64,000 bases of DNA, from positions 1 through 64,000 of the forward strand of contig CAMVGV010000004.1 in NCBI GenBank assembly GCA_947167135.1, written 5' to 3'. The position numbers and the translations under genes are program-made. Position 1 is the stretch's first letter, and each line of letters begins with the position of its first letter. Shown here piece by piece: positions 7,917-16,636 of this stretch. The notes under the pieces are model-generated. The model worked only from the letters and a program-made list of their open reading frames with translations, searched no databases and was not told the DNA's origin. This DNA is from an uncultured Lachnospiraceae bacterium. GTDB lineage: Bacteria; Bacillota; Clostridia; Lachnospirales; Lachnospiraceae.

Positions 7917-9296
7917 ATGACCGAACAGGCAGCGAACACAAGAGACCATATCATAGTGGTTGATGATGACATAACGAATCTTAAAATGACCGGGGCGATA
8001 TTAAGGAACCGGGGCATCCGTACAACGCTCTTAAAAAGCGGAAAAGAGCTTATTGCAAGTATGGATAAGGGGATTCGGGGAGACCTCATACTCCTTGACA
8101 TACTTATGCCTGAAATGGACGGCTTCCAGACCTATGAAGCTCTGAGAGCATACGAAATGGACCACTCGCTTACCGAGACACCGGTGATCTTTCTAACAGG
8201 GGATAACAGCAGGGAAAAGGAGACCCTGGGCTTTTCCATGGGAGCCCTTGATTTTGTGCGTAAGCCCTTTGAAGCGGAGGTTCTGATCCACAGGATAAAG
8301 AATATCTTAAGGAACACGAGGAGGATCCACACCTTATCGGAAAAGGCAGCAACAGACCAGCTTACGGGCTTCTACAATAAGTCGGGGATAACCAGAAGGC
8401 TCGAAGAGGAGTGTATTGAAAACCCGGGAACCCTGCTTATGGTGGATCTCGATAATTTTAAGCCTATCAACGATATTTACGGACATAAAGCAGGAGACCG
8501 GGTGCTTACGGCCTTTGCGGATCTCCTCAGGAAGAACCTTAGATCCCGGGATATAACCGGAAGGATAGGCGGCGACGAATTTGTCGTATATATGAGGGAC
8601 AATCTCTCCAGAGGCTCGGCCGTAAGGATCACGGGGCAGCTAAATGAGGACCTTCTTAAAGCCGTGAAGGAGCTTCTCGGAGATGATATGCCGGTTCCGA
8701 TCGGAGTATCCGTAGGCGCGGTAATATCGAAAAAAAGATGTGAATATAAGGAGCTTCTGGAAAAAGCGGATCAGGCTCTTATGTACGTCAAGCGTAACGG
8801 AAAGCATGCCTGCAAGATATGGGAGGAGGACGGTTTTATCCTGAGTCCCTCCGACCAGATAGACAGCTTAAATAAGCTTAATATGATCCTCGACGAGAGA
8901 GCTGTGCAGCACCATGCCATGTGGATCGGACCGGAGACCTTTGTGGAGATCTATCATTATATTTTAAGGTTTATCCGGAGATACCACGAGAATGCCTACA
9001 AGGCTCTCTTCACCATGTTCCCGGAAAACGGGGAAATGAGTGAAGCGGAGTTTTCGGATAAAATGGCGGAATTCGGGGAATGCATCAGAAATAGCTTAAG
9101 AAACAGCGACATTATGATGCGAAGCTCGAATAACCAGTTCTTTGTCCTCCTTCCCAGGGTGACGGAGGAGACCATATCAGTTGTAACAGAGCGTATCCTG
9201 AAAAACTGGGAGCGCTCGGAAAACAGCCCGGGTGTGAAGATCGTCCCGGAAACGGAGAGCGTGGATATTTCTCCGGAAGACCGGAAGAAGGGCTGA
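7917..9296 (+). CDS. Response regulator with GGDEF domain and degenerate second GGDEF
   Basis: 459 residues. A receiver domain (about 10-130) has Asp61 in LILLDILMPEMDG. It is followed by a GGDEF diguanylate cyclase with an intact GGDEF at 218-222 and an RSRD inhibitory site five residues before it, so c-di-GMP synthesis with product feedback is expected. The C-terminal 120 residues look like a decayed second cyclase fold: DIMMRSSNNQFFVLLP occupies the place of a GGDEF loop, with SNNQF instead of GGDEF. The start at ATG 7917 is chosen for the GGAG at 8-nt spacing; the track's 7863 start has no ribosome site. The partner kinase is not adjacent. The stop faces the convergent preA stop two bases away, leaving no room for a terminator. 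Confidence 0.88.
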   Translation: MTEQAANTRDHIIVVDDDITNLKMTGAILRNRGIRTTLLKSGKELIASMDKGIRGDLILLDILMPEMDGFQTYEALRAYEMDHSLTETPVIFLTGDNSREKETLGFSMGALDFVRKPFEAEVLIHRIKNILRNTRRIHTLSEKAATDQLTGFYNKSGITRRLEEECIENPGTLLMVDLDNFKPINDIYGHKAGDRVLTAFADLLRKNLRSRDITGRIGGDEFVVYMRDNLSRGSAVRITGQLNEDLLKAVKELLGDDMPVPIGVSVGAVISKKRCEYKELLEKADQALMYVKRNGKHACKIWEEDGFILSPSDQIDSLNKLNMILDERAVQHHAMWIGPETFVEIYHYILRFIRRYHENAYKALFTMFPENGEMSEAEFSDKMAEFGECIRNSLRNSDIMMRSSNNQFFVLLPRVTEETISVVTERILKNWERSENSPGVKIVPETESVDISPEDRKKG

Positions 9297-9298
9297 TA

Positions 9299-10798
9299 TC
9301 AGGTCCGCACCCGTTTTTTACCCGGAACTATGGCGTTCTGCGGGCATACCAGTATGCAGAGATGACAGCCCACGCAGGATCTTCCGTTAAGAACCGGGCG
9401 ACGGTTTTCATTCATGGTGATGGCCTGATGTCCGCCGTCTCTGCAGGAGAGGGCACAGCGGCCACAGCCTATGCAGCGTTCACTTATAACTCTGGGGAAG
9501 ATGACCGTATCCCGTTCCAGCACATCTGTTGTACTGCTCACTGTATCAAGAGCCAGTCCTATGGCATCCCTTATACTGTTAAATCCCTTTTCAGCGAGAT
9601 ACATATTTAGGCCGTCCTTAAGGTCATGGATTATACGGTAGCCGTATTGCATGACGGCAGTCGTGATCTGGACGGAGCCTGCCCCAAGGAGGATAAATTC
9701 CAGTGCATCCTTCCAGGTTTCGATGCCTCCCATGCCGGAAATATGCTTTCCCTTTAAGGCGGGATCCTTAGCGAGCTCGGCAATAAACCTTAAGGCAATG
9801 GGTTTCACCGCATTTCCACTGTATCCTCCGACTGCGCTCAGGCCATGTACTGAAGGAGCCGTGACATAGGTATGGATATTCACGGCTGTCAGGGATTTAA
9901 TGGTGTTTATGGCGGAAATACCGTCAGCACCGCCTCTTATTGCCGCCTCTGCAGCGGGACTTAAGGAAGCTACATTCGGCGTAAGCTTTGCGAGTACCGG
10001 TATGTGACACTTATTCTTTGCAGCTCTGCTGAAGCGTTCCACAAGCTCCGGGATCTGACCGATATCGCTTCCGAGACCTCCCTCCGCCATATTCGGGCAG
10101 GAGAAATTAAGCTCCACAGCGTCTGCACCGTTTTCTTCACAGAGAGCGGCAAGCTCTCCCCATTCCGCCTCATTCTGTCCCATTATGGAAGCAAGGATAA
10201 ACTTAGACGGATATTTATTTTTGAGCTTTTTAAAGATCTCCATATTTTCGGCAACGGAGTGATCAGAAAGCTGCTCGATATTCTTGAAGCCTATGATGCT
10301 CCCGTCTCCGCCATGGATCGCGGAAAAGCGGGGAGAGGCCTCGTGGATATCAAGGGTAGATACGGTCTTGAAGCTGGCTCCGGCCCAGCCTTCTTCAAAG
10401 GCTCTCGCACACATATCATAGGTGCTTGCCACAACGGAGGAGGATAAAAGGAAGGGATTTTCAAGAGGGATCCCGCATATTTCCGATCTGAGCCGGTCCT
10501 CATTTTCTGGAACCTTTGTTTCGCTTTCGGGCTTAACCTGATAATAGAGCCGGTTGATCGTATCCTTTATCTGCACCTCCATAGGCCGGGCACAGTAGCG
10601 TTCACAGGGTGCGGAACAGGTTATACAGGGGTTCACGGCAGGGAGCCTCTCAGCTGCCGCCTGTTCATTGGCAAACCATATACTGCGGAGGAACCCCGAA
10701 GGCTTCAGCTTTTCGCAGGCGGCATCGCAGGGAGCGTCCGCACAGAGAGCACAGCGTATGATATCCTGACGTCCAATGATCTGACCTGTCTGAAGCAT
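9299..10798 (-). CDS. preA: PreA-like dihydropyrimidine dehydrogenase with two iron-sulfur ends
   Basis: 499 residues, longer than the usual PreA of about 410. Residues 1-80 hold a Cys-rich domain (CALCADAPCDAAC, CITCSAPCERYC) like the N-terminal iron-sulfur domain of PreT/GltD-type subunits. Residues about 105-420 are an FMN TIM barrel of the dihydroorotate dehydrogenase family (NPFLLSSS, ELNFSCPN, GMGGIETWKDALEFILLGA). The C-terminus carries two ferredoxin motifs, CIGCGRCALSC and CVGCHLCILVC. The family reduces uracil or thymine. The FAD/NAD partner PreT is not in the window, so electrons must come from elsewhere. The start has AAGGAGG at good spacing. It is the last gene of the cbiA-cobS-preA unit, 12 bp after cobS. 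Another dihydroorotate-dehydrogenase-like substrate is possible. Confidence 0.82.
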   Translation of the reverse strand: MLQTGQIIGRQDIIRCALCADAPCDAACEKLKPSGFLRSIWFANEQAAAERLPAVNPCITCSAPCERYCARPMEVQIKDTINRLYYQVKPESETKVPENEDRLRSEICGIPLENPFLLSSSVVASTYDMCARAFEEGWAGASFKTVSTLDIHEASPRFSAIHGGDGSIIGFKNIEQLSDHSVAENMEIFKKLKNKYPSKFILASIMGQNEAEWGELAALCEENGADAVELNFSCPNMAEGGLGSDIGQIPELVERFSRAAKNKCHIPVLAKLTPNVASLSPAAEAAIRGGADGISAINTIKSLTAVNIHTYVTAPSVHGLSAVGGYSGNAVKPIALRFIAELAKDPALKGKHISGMGGIETWKDALEFILLGAGSVQITTAVMQYGYRIIHDLKDGLNMYLAEKGFNSIRDAIGLALDTVSSTTDVLERDTVIFPRVISERCIGCGRCALSCRDGGHQAITMNENRRPVLNGRSCVGCHLCILVCPQNAIVPGKKRVRT

Positions 10799-10810
10799 GG
10801 GAATACCTCC

Positions 10811-11566
10811 TTATCTTAAGAGAACAAGGGCAAGGGCTGTCAGGGTCTCTGAAAGCTCCAGAAAGAAGCCTGCCGTATCACCGCTTATGCCCCCGAAGTT
10901 ACGCCTGCAGTTATAATGATGATATACTAATATTACCATAAATAAGCCTGTCATTAACAGGGCTTTCTTTAAGGAAATATAGAAAAGTATCCCGTAACAG
11001 ATAAGTGTAAGGAGGATGAGTACAGGCGCTGCCGCAGTTCCGGCAGATCTTTTCAGGGAAAATACCATTCCTTCGCGGGAAGCCTCGGGGAAAAAGAGGA
11101 CAGAAAGGGAGCTTAAGGCCCTTGAAATGAAGAAGGAAAGGGAAAGAGGCAAAAGGATACCGGGATAAATGCTGCCATAGGCCGCGGTCTTAAGGCTATA
11201 GAGCACTATGCCGGAGATCACCGCAAAGCTTCCAACATGGGGATCCTTAAGTATCCTTCGCCTTTCCTCCGGGCTTTTAAGGGATGCAAGGGCATCGCAG
11301 ACATCCAGAAATCCGTCGGTATGGATCCCGCCGGTATAAAGGAAGATAAAAGCCGTAAGAAGCGCTCCGGTAAGAAGTGCTCCGAAGCCTTTACTGATAA
11401 GAAGGCCTGACAGGAAATAAAATAGCACTCCCTCCAGAGCTCCCACAAAGGGGAAAAAGACAAGGACATACTTCATATTTCCGTCATTCCACTTTATTCC
11501 CGGCATGGGAACCCTGCTGTAGAGGGAAAACGCAATGCACAGGCTTTCAAAGAGATCTTTTATCAT
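10811..11566 (-). CDS. cobS: Adenosylcobinamide-GDP ribazoletransferase CobS
   Basis: 251 residues, a polytopic membrane enzyme that joins adenosylcobinamide-GDP to alpha-ribazole, the last step of nucleotide-loop assembly. Family marks are FSLYSRVPMP near the N-terminus, GGIHTDGFLDVCDAL (about 79-93) with the acidic metal-binding residues, and DPHVGSFAVI. Five to six hydrophobic segments follow. The start overlaps the cbiA 3' end by 20 bp, and there is only a weak ribosome site (GAAGAGAAG), so translation is probably coupled to cbiA. Confidence 0.93.
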   Translation of the reverse strand: MIKDLFESLCIAFSLYSRVPMPGIKWNDGNMKYVLVFFPFVGALEGVLFYFLSGLLISKGFGALLTGALLTAFIFLYTGGIHTDGFLDVCDALASLKSPEERRRILKDPHVGSFAVISGIVLYSLKTAAYGSIYPGILLPLSLSFFISRALSSLSVLFFPEASREGMVFSLKRSAGTAAAPVLILLTLICYGILFYISLKKALLMTGLFMVILVYHHYNCRRNFGGISGDTAGFFLELSETLTALALVLLR

Positions 11567-12998
11567 GTCTTCTCTTCCCGCAGAGCTTAAAGAAATTAAC
11601 TATAAGAGAGAGATCCGCATAGTAATAAAAATGGGGGAAGCCGCAGAGCACGTTATTTACCCTGAGCATTCCCCTGTAGCACCTTCTCCTGTCGCCTGCC
11701 TTTACTATTTCCATAAGCTCTGCATTTACGCTGCTTTCATAATAATGAAACTCGTGGGCCTTAAGAGGCACGTCCGTTTTTATCAGGCTGTCATCCCCGT
11801 ATGTGTTCAGGTACACATAGCCGAAATGCTGCAATTTATCGCGTTTTACGGCTCTGGCGCCCTTTATAAAGCCTGTAAGCTTAAATTCCCTTCCGTCGGG
11901 ATCTTCGATAAATTCATGAAGATATAAAAAGCCCCCACATTCCGCGAGCGCCGGGAGGCCTTTCGACAGGGCTTCCCTGACGGAGATAAGCATTTCTTTA
12001 TTTTCACTGAGTCCTGCTGCGAATAGCTCCGGATATCCCCCGTAGAAGATGCAGCCGTCTATGTTGTCGGGAAGTGCCCTGTCCCGTAAGGGACTGAAAA
12101 ATAAGATCCTTGCACCAAGCATTTCCATGATCTTAAGATTATCCTCATAGATAAAGGAAAAGGCATCATCCCTTGCAACGGCGATACGGAGACCGGAAAA
12201 GCTTTCATGCTTTACGGGCTTTATAAGCCTAAGGATGTGGTCTTCATCATATTCAAAGCTCTTTCCTTCGGACGAAAGCCGGAGAACAGCATCTATATCA
12301 AGGCAGCGTTCCGCTTCAAGACCAAGTCTTGCGGTCTTTTTTTCAAGCTCAGGGATATCCGCCGGCGTAAATAAGCCGAGGTGCCTTGAACCTATTTCAC
12401 AATCCGCAATATGGGGCATAAAGCCTAAGGGGATCATATCCGTTTCCCTCTCTATCACGGGCTTTATCCTTTTATAAAGCCCTTCGGGGACATTATTTAT
12501 TATTACCCCGCGTATGCCGCTGTCAGCCTTAAAGGAGCTCATCCCTTTAAGGAGCGCGATAAGGGAGTGGGACATTCCGCGCCCGTCTATTACAAGGATC
12601 ACGGGACAGCCTAAGCTCAGGGCACATTCATAGGAGCTTTTTTCACTGCTTTCAAATGAGATGCCGTCATAGTAGCCCATTACCCCCTCGATCAGCGAGA
12701 TATCCGTATCCCTGCTTTTTTCGGAGAAGAGACAGCGTAAGAGCTCCCGGTCCTGAAAGAAGGGGTCGAGATTTCCGCAGGGGATCCCGAGTACCTGCTC
12801 ATGAAGCATCGGATCTATATAGTCGGGACCGCATTTAAAGGAGCGCAGCTTAAGCCCTCTCTTCTTCAGTGCATTAAGAAGAGCCAGGGTTACGGTGGTT
12901 TTTCCGCTTCCGCTTTTTACGGCGCTTATCATGATCCTTTTACTGTTAAAATTCATAGGCTTTCTGTTGAGGATGATACGTTTATGTTCAAGCTTCAT
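11547..12998 (-). CDS. cbiA: Cobyrinate a,c-diamide synthase CbiA
   Basis: 483 residues. It amidates the a and c carboxylates of cobyrinate using glutamine and ATP. The N-terminal P-loop domain has SGSGKTT (about 30-36) and FKCGPDYIDP. The C-terminal class I glutamine amidotransferase domain has the nucleophile Cys354 in LAECGGFLYL and a His in AHEFHYYES. The start is uncertain: ATG 12998 has no ribosome site because its leader is made of repeats, and ATG 12956 (MNFNSKRIMIS) would remove 14 residues and start closer to the family's usual N-terminus. It heads the minus-strand cbiA-cobS-preA unit. Confidence 0.92.
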   Translation of the reverse strand: MKLEHKRIILNRKPMNFNSKRIMISAVKSGSGKTTVTLALLNALKKRGLKLRSFKCGPDYIDPMLHEQVLGIPCGNLDPFFQDRELLRCLFSEKSRDTDISLIEGVMGYYDGISFESSEKSSYECALSLGCPVILVIDGRGMSHSLIALLKGMSSFKADSGIRGVIINNVPEGLYKRIKPVIERETDMIPLGFMPHIADCEIGSRHLGLFTPADIPELEKKTARLGLEAERCLDIDAVLRLSSEGKSFEYDEDHILRLIKPVKHESFSGLRIAVARDDAFSFIYEDNLKIMEMLGARILFFSPLRDRALPDNIDGCIFYGGYPELFAAGLSENKEMLISVREALSKGLPALAECGGFLYLHEFIEDPDGREFKLTGFIKGARAVKRDKLQHFGYVYLNTYGDDSLIKTDVPLKAHEFHYYESSVNAELMEIVKAGDRRRCYRGMLRVNNVLCGFPHFYYYADLSLIVNFFKLCGKRRHDKRSL

Positions 12999-13017
12999 TT
13001 CATTATGTCATCACTTC

Positions 13018-13105
13018 ATTGTCATTATGTCGTCATAGCATTGTCATTATGTCGTCATAGCATTGTCATTCTGTCATTAAGGCATTGTCATTCTGAGCGA
13101 AGCGA
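13018..13105. repeat. 22-bp tandem repeat (about four units)
   Basis: ATTGTCATTATGTCGTCATAGC occurs twice exactly (13018-13039 and 13040-13061). It is followed by a diverged unit (13062-13083) and a fourth whose end becomes the GTCATTCTGAGCGAAG dispersed repeat. It sits within about 20 bp of the cbiA start on the minus strand. Confidence 0.8.
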
Positions 13106-13156
13106 AGAATCTTATATAACCGCAGGGAAGATCCTTCGCTTACGCTCAGGATGGCA
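13087..13156. repeat. Inverted pair of GTCATTCTGAGCGAAG dispersed repeats
   Basis: A forward copy (GTCATTCTGAGCGAAGCGAAGAATCTT, 13087-13113) faces an inverted copy (AAGATCCTTCGCTTACGCTCAGGATGGC, 13128-13156). A transcript could fold the two into a long imperfect hairpin. Confidence 0.75.
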
Positions 13157-13267
13157 GGGTTCGCTCAGACGACAGGGTTCGCTAAAGACGACAGTAGGTA
13201 ATTCAGGCCGGCAATGAATCACAGAGATTATGATAGCAGATATTTCTGTTTCTCACAAAACCGTAAT

Positions 13268-13277
13268 GTGGTATAGT
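13268..13277 (+). promoter_or_regulatory. Extended -10 promoter of xpt
   Basis: TGGTATAGT (TG at 13269-13270, TATAGT at 13272-13277) is an extended -10 element. The -35 region (TTTCTC near 13249) is poor. The predicted start of transcription falls inside the shared 31-nt motif immediately downstream. Confidence 0.45.
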
Positions 13278-13308
13278 ATGATTAAAGCGCTAAAAGTAAT
13301 TGTCACCA
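13278..13308. promoter_or_regulatory. 31-nt motif shared with the CIS upstream region (copy at xpt)
   Basis: ATGATTAAAGCGCTAAAAGT continuing to AATTGTCACCA matches 21657-21687 at 30 of 31 positions. In both places it directly follows a -10-like TATARYATG stretch, so it could be an operator or a transcription-start element. Function unknown. Confidence 0.55.
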
Positions 13309-13339
13309 CACTAAGGAAAGGAGCGGCTTAGAAAAAGGG

Positions 13340-13915
13340 ATGCAATTATTAAAGGACAGGATCTTAAAGGATGGACGGGCAGTAAACGAGGATATACTCC
13401 GGGTGGATACCTTTATCAATCATCAGGTGGACCCCTATCTTATGCGGGAATGTGCAAGGGATTTTGCGAAGCATTTCAAGGATTCCGGGGTAACGAAGAT
13501 CGCTACCATCGAGAGCTCCGGGATAGCGCCGGCGCTGCTTACCGCTGTCGAGATGGAGCTTCCGCTTGTTTTTTTCAAAAAGCAGCCCTCAAAGGTTTTG
13601 AATGATGACCTGTATCAGACTATGGTCACCTCTTTCACAAAGGGGACGAACTACGAACTGACCTTATCCAGAAAGGTAATAGACAGCAGTGACCATGTTC
13701 TGATAATAGATGACTTCCTCGCAAACGGAGAAGCCGCCACCGGTGCTATCAGGCTTGTTCGGATGGCTCACGCCACCGTGGCGGGACTTGGCGTACTTAT
13801 TGAAAAGTCCTTCCAGCCGGGAAGGAGTAAGCTTACCGAAGCAGGGATCGAGACCTATGCACTGGCGCGGATCGCTTCAATGTCCGAGGGGAAGATCAAC
13901 TTTCTGGAGGATTGA
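13340..13915 (+). CDS. xpt: Xanthine phosphoribosyltransferase
   Basis: 191 residues, the usual length. It converts xanthine and PRPP to XMP in purine salvage. The N-terminus MQLLKDRILKDG and the PRPP-binding loop VLIIDDFLANGEA (about 122-134) are characteristic, and MSEGKINF near the C-terminus is typical of Xpt. AAGGAG lies upstream, with a somewhat long spacer to ATG 13340. The gene stands alone between the two B12 blocks and has its own promoter. A hairpin lies about 85 bp downstream. Unlike Bacillus xpt there is no recognisable purine riboswitch and no pbuX partner. Confidence 0.92.
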   Translation: MQLLKDRILKDGRAVNEDILRVDTFINHQVDPYLMRECARDFAKHFKDSGVTKIATIESSGIAPALLTAVEMELPLVFFKKQPSKVLNDDLYQTMVTSFTKGTNYELTLSRKVIDSSDHVLIIDDFLANGEAATGAIRLVRMAHATVAGLGVLIEKSFQPGRSKLTEAGIETYALARIASMSEGKINFLED

Positions 13916-13923
13916 GAAAGATT

Positions 13924-14000
13924 CCGCGAAAAAACAATTGGTAAGCCGGGACACGTTTGAAGAAACCGGTGAAAAGATCCTTCGCTTTGCTCAGGATGGA
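13924..14000. repeat. Inverted copies of both dispersed repeat types after xpt
   Basis: GCGAAAAAACAATTGGTAAG (13926 on) is the reverse complement of the GTGTCCCGGCTTACCAACTG element end at 5185-5214. GATCCTTCGCTTTGCTCAGGATGG (13977-14000) is an inverted GTCATCCTGAGCG repeat. The two types again sit side by side. Confidence 0.65.
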
Positions 14001-14022
14001 AAAACATCCAGTGGATGTTTTT
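14000..14022 (+). terminator. Hairpin downstream of xpt
   Basis: AAAAACATCC AGT GGATGTTTTT is a perfect 10-bp inverted repeat with a 3-nt loop ending in a T run, fitting a possibly bidirectional intrinsic terminator. A second imperfect inverted repeat (CGGGCAC..GTGCCCCG) follows at about 14023-14052. Confidence 0.5.
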
Positions 14023-14097
14023 CGGGCACGTTTTGACGCGCCATGCGCGGCAGTGCCCCGCACAAAGAAGTGCTCAGGATGACTGAAAGGACAGGAA

Positions 14098-15162
14098 ATG
14101 CAGAGAATACACGGCGGAGACATCTATTCCTTTGATAAGGACGTTCTGGATTTTTCCATAAATACCAATCCTCTCGGCATAAGGCAGGAGATAAGGGCAG
14201 CCGCCATATCGGCCATAGGCGATATGGATAAGTATCCCGACATGAGGCAGGAGAAGCTGAAGGCAGCCATAGGGAAAATGGAGGGAGTGGACCCGGATCA
14301 CATTATCTGCGGAAACGGGGCTTCGGAGATGATATTTGCGCTCGTGACGGCCCTGAAGCCGGAGAAGACCCTGCTGCTTTCACCCTCCTTCACCGAATAT
14401 GAGATAGCAGTTGACAGTGTCCGGACCGAAAAGGTCTTTTACCTCTTAAAAGAGGAAAACAGCTTTGACCTTAAGGAGGATATACTGGAAAGGATAAACG
14501 GGGACATTGATATGTTCTTTATCTGCAACCCCAATAATCCCACGGGGCGCATGATAGAAAAGGAGCTCCTTAAGCGGATACTCGAAAAATGCTGTGAAAA
14601 TGATGTCTGCCTTGTCATAGACGAGAGCTTCACCGGCTTTTCCCCGAGGTATGATGAATGCAGTATGGTGGAGGAGGCGGAAAGGTATGATAACCTTATC
14701 ATATTAAAGTCCTTCACAAAGATGTATTCCCTGCCGGGACTCCGGCTGGGCTACGGTATCATCAAGGATCCGGAGATCGTTGAAAAGCTCGAAAAATCCA
14801 GGGCTCCCTGGTCTGTTTCAAATATCGCCGAAAGCGCGGGGATAGCGGCCTGCGCACTTAAAAAGCATCCCGACAATACCAGGGCCTTTATAAAAAGAGA
14901 GAAAAATAAGATCTGTCTCCAGATGTCCTATCTCGAAGAAAAGGGCATACGCTTCATTGAGTCGGAGGCGGATTTTATCCTTTTCACCGCTCCCGATGTA
15001 AAAGGGAAAAATCTCTACGACCTGCTTCTTGAAAGAAATATGCTGATAAGAAGGTGCGGAGATTTCAGGGGGCTTGACGGACGCTGGTACAGGATCTCCG
15101 TTCAGGATGAGGCATCCAATCAGAAGCTTATGAAGGCTTTGAAAGAAATATACGGGGATTGA
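14098..15162 (+). CDS. cobD: L-threonine-O-3-phosphate decarboxylase CobD
   Basis: 354 residues, a fold-type I PLP enzyme of the histidinol-phosphate aminotransferase-like group. In B12 synthesis it decarboxylates threonine phosphate to give aminopropanol phosphate for the nucleotide loop. HGGDIYSF and DFSINTNPLG at the N-terminus are typical of CobD; FICNPNNPTG, VIDESF and the PLP lysine Lys208 in SFTKMYSLPGLRLGYG are visible. Its place directly before cbiP favours CobD over HisC. It opens a four-gene plus-strand unit and has an AGGACAGGAA ribosome site. The preceding 180 bp hold repeats and the xpt hairpin; no promoter was clear. Confidence 0.88.
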   Translation: MQRIHGGDIYSFDKDVLDFSINTNPLGIRQEIRAAAISAIGDMDKYPDMRQEKLKAAIGKMEGVDPDHIICGNGASEMIFALVTALKPEKTLLLSPSFTEYEIAVDSVRTEKVFYLLKEENSFDLKEDILERINGDIDMFFICNPNNPTGRMIEKELLKRILEKCCENDVCLVIDESFTGFSPRYDECSMVEEAERYDNLIILKSFTKMYSLPGLRLGYGIIKDPEIVEKLEKSRAPWSVSNIAESAGIAACALKKHPDNTRAFIKREKNKICLQMSYLEEKGIRFIESEADFILFTAPDVKGKNLYDLLLERNMLIRRCGDFRGLDGRWYRISVQDEASNQKLMKALKEIYGD

Positions 15163-15169
15163 TTTACTT

Positions 15170-16636
15170 ATGGCAAAAAAGATCATGATCCAGGGCACCA
15201 TGTCAGGTGTGGGGAAAAGCTTTCTTGCTGCAGGTCTTTGCCGTATCTTCAGGGAGGACGGCTTCAGGGTTTCACCCTTCAAATCCCAGAATATGGCGCT
15301 TAATTCCTTTGTTACCGCAGAGGGTCTCGAGATGGGGAGAGCCCAGGTCATGCAGGCCGAGGCAGCGGGGACAGAGGCAGATGTGCGGATGAACCCGGTC
15401 TTACTCAAGCCTACGGGTGACAGGGGATCCCAGGTGATAGTCATGGGGGAGGTGTACGCTGACCTTAGCGCCAAAGATTATTTCAGGGAGAAGAAAAAGC
15501 TTATCCCTGTTATAGAGGATGCCTTTCACAGTCTTGAAGCGGAAAATGACATTATCGTTCTGGAGGGGGCGGGAAGTCCCGTGGAAATAAACATTAATAA
15601 GGACGATATAGTGAATTTCGGAATAGCGGAGCTTTTTTCTTCTCCGGTCCTCCTTGCCTCGGATATAGACCGGGGCGGGGTTTTTGCCCAGCTTTCGGGA
15701 ACGGTGTCCCTTCTTAAGGAAGATGAAAGACGCTTTCTAAAGGGACTTATCATAAATAAATTCAGGGGAGATCCTTCAATACTCGGGAGCGGGGTCGCCA
15801 TGATCGAGGAGCTTACGTCTGTACCGGTTCTCGGTATTGTTCCCTTTACGGATATAAGACTTGATGATGAGGATTCCTTAAGTGACAGCCTTTCCGGCAA
15901 AGCCTCCGGAGGGCTCCTTGATATCGCCGTTATAAGGCTTCAGCGCATTTCAAATTTTACGGATTTCAGGGCCTTTGAGCTTGTTCCGGAGGTTGGTCTC
16001 AGGTACGTTGGAAGTATGTCGGAGCTCGGTATCCCGGATATGCTTATTATCCCGGGAAGCAAGAACAGCCTGAGTGACCTCCGTTGGCTTCAAAAGACCG
16101 GGCTTTGGAACGGGATAAAAAGCTACGTGAAAAACGGCGGTATAGTCTTCGGTATCTGCGGGGGACTGCAGATACTGGGAGAAACACTTTCCGATCCCTG
16201 CGGCAATGAGGGCGGAGGATCGGAAAGGGGGCTCTCACTCCTTGACATCAATACCGTTTTTTCAGGAGAAAAGGTAAGAAAGCAGGTAAGCGGCGTACTG
16301 GAAGGACTTGGGGGTGTATTCTCAGACCTTAACGGTGCGGGCTTTGAAGGCTATGAGATACATATGGGTGTTTCGGAGGAGCTTACCGGAAGAGCCGTGA
16401 TCTCAAAGGGAAACGTGTACGGGACATATGTTCACGGGATCTTTGACAGGAAGGAGATATCAGAGACCATAATAAAGGCTCTCCTTGAAAGACGGGGATT
16501 TCCGAAAGAGACCTTCGGAGGGAGCGCCTTTGATATGAAGGAATATAAGGAAAGGGAGTACAGGCTTCTTTCCGAAACACTTAGAAAAAGCCTTGATATG
16601 GACAGGATATACAGAATAATGGATGAGGGAGTGTGA
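15170..16636 (+). CDS. cbiP: Cobyric acid synthase CbiP
   Basis: 488 residues. It amidates the b, d, e and g carboxylates of adenosylcobyrinate diamide using glutamine and ATP. The N-terminal domain begins MIQGTMSGVGKSFL (P-loop variant) with FKSQNMALNS. The C-terminal glutamine amidotransferase domain has Cys330 in FGICGGLQILG and the family's YGTYVHGIFD histidine. The gene follows cobD by 7 bp, and its stop overlaps the cobT start by 4 bp (GTGA). Confidence 0.94.
   Translation: MAKKIMIQGTMSGVGKSFLAAGLCRIFREDGFRVSPFKSQNMALNSFVTAEGLEMGRAQVMQAEAAGTEADVRMNPVLLKPTGDRGSQVIVMGEVYADLSAKDYFREKKKLIPVIEDAFHSLEAENDIIVLEGAGSPVEININKDDIVNFGIAELFSSPVLLASDIDRGGVFAQLSGTVSLLKEDERRFLKGLIINKFRGDPSILGSGVAMIEELTSVPVLGIVPFTDIRLDDEDSLSDSLSGKASGGLLDIAVIRLQRISNFTDFRAFELVPEVGLRYVGSMSELGIPDMLIIPGSKNSLSDLRWLQKTGLWNGIKSYVKNGGIVFGICGGLQILGETLSDPCGNEGGGSERGLSLLDINTVFSGEKVRKQVSGVLEGLGGVFSDLNGAGFEGYEIHMGVSEELTGRAVISKGNVYGTYVHGIFDRKEISETIIKALLERRGFPKETFGGSAFDMKEYKEREYRLLSETLRKSLDMDRIYRIMDEGV

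Larger units (their letters stand above)
12999..13339. other. 341-bp divergent spacer between cbiA and xpt, filled with repeats
   Basis: The cbiA-proximal half is a 22-bp tandem repeat that merges into a GTCATTCTGAGCGAAG dispersed repeat and its inverted copy. The xpt-proximal half holds an extended -10 promoter and a 31-nt motif shared with the region before the CIS operon. The track ORF 12801-13217 reads through the repeats and is not credible. Neither a cobalamin nor a purine riboswitch was recognised. Confidence 0.75.

Noticed and set aside
12801-13217. 138-aa plus-strand ORF
   Set aside because: It reads antisense to cbiA and through the tandem repeat (LSLCRHSIVIL), so it is not coding.
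13200-13339. Purine riboswitch before xpt
   Set aside because: The conserved purine-aptamer loops are absent; only a promoter and the shared 31-nt motif are seen.
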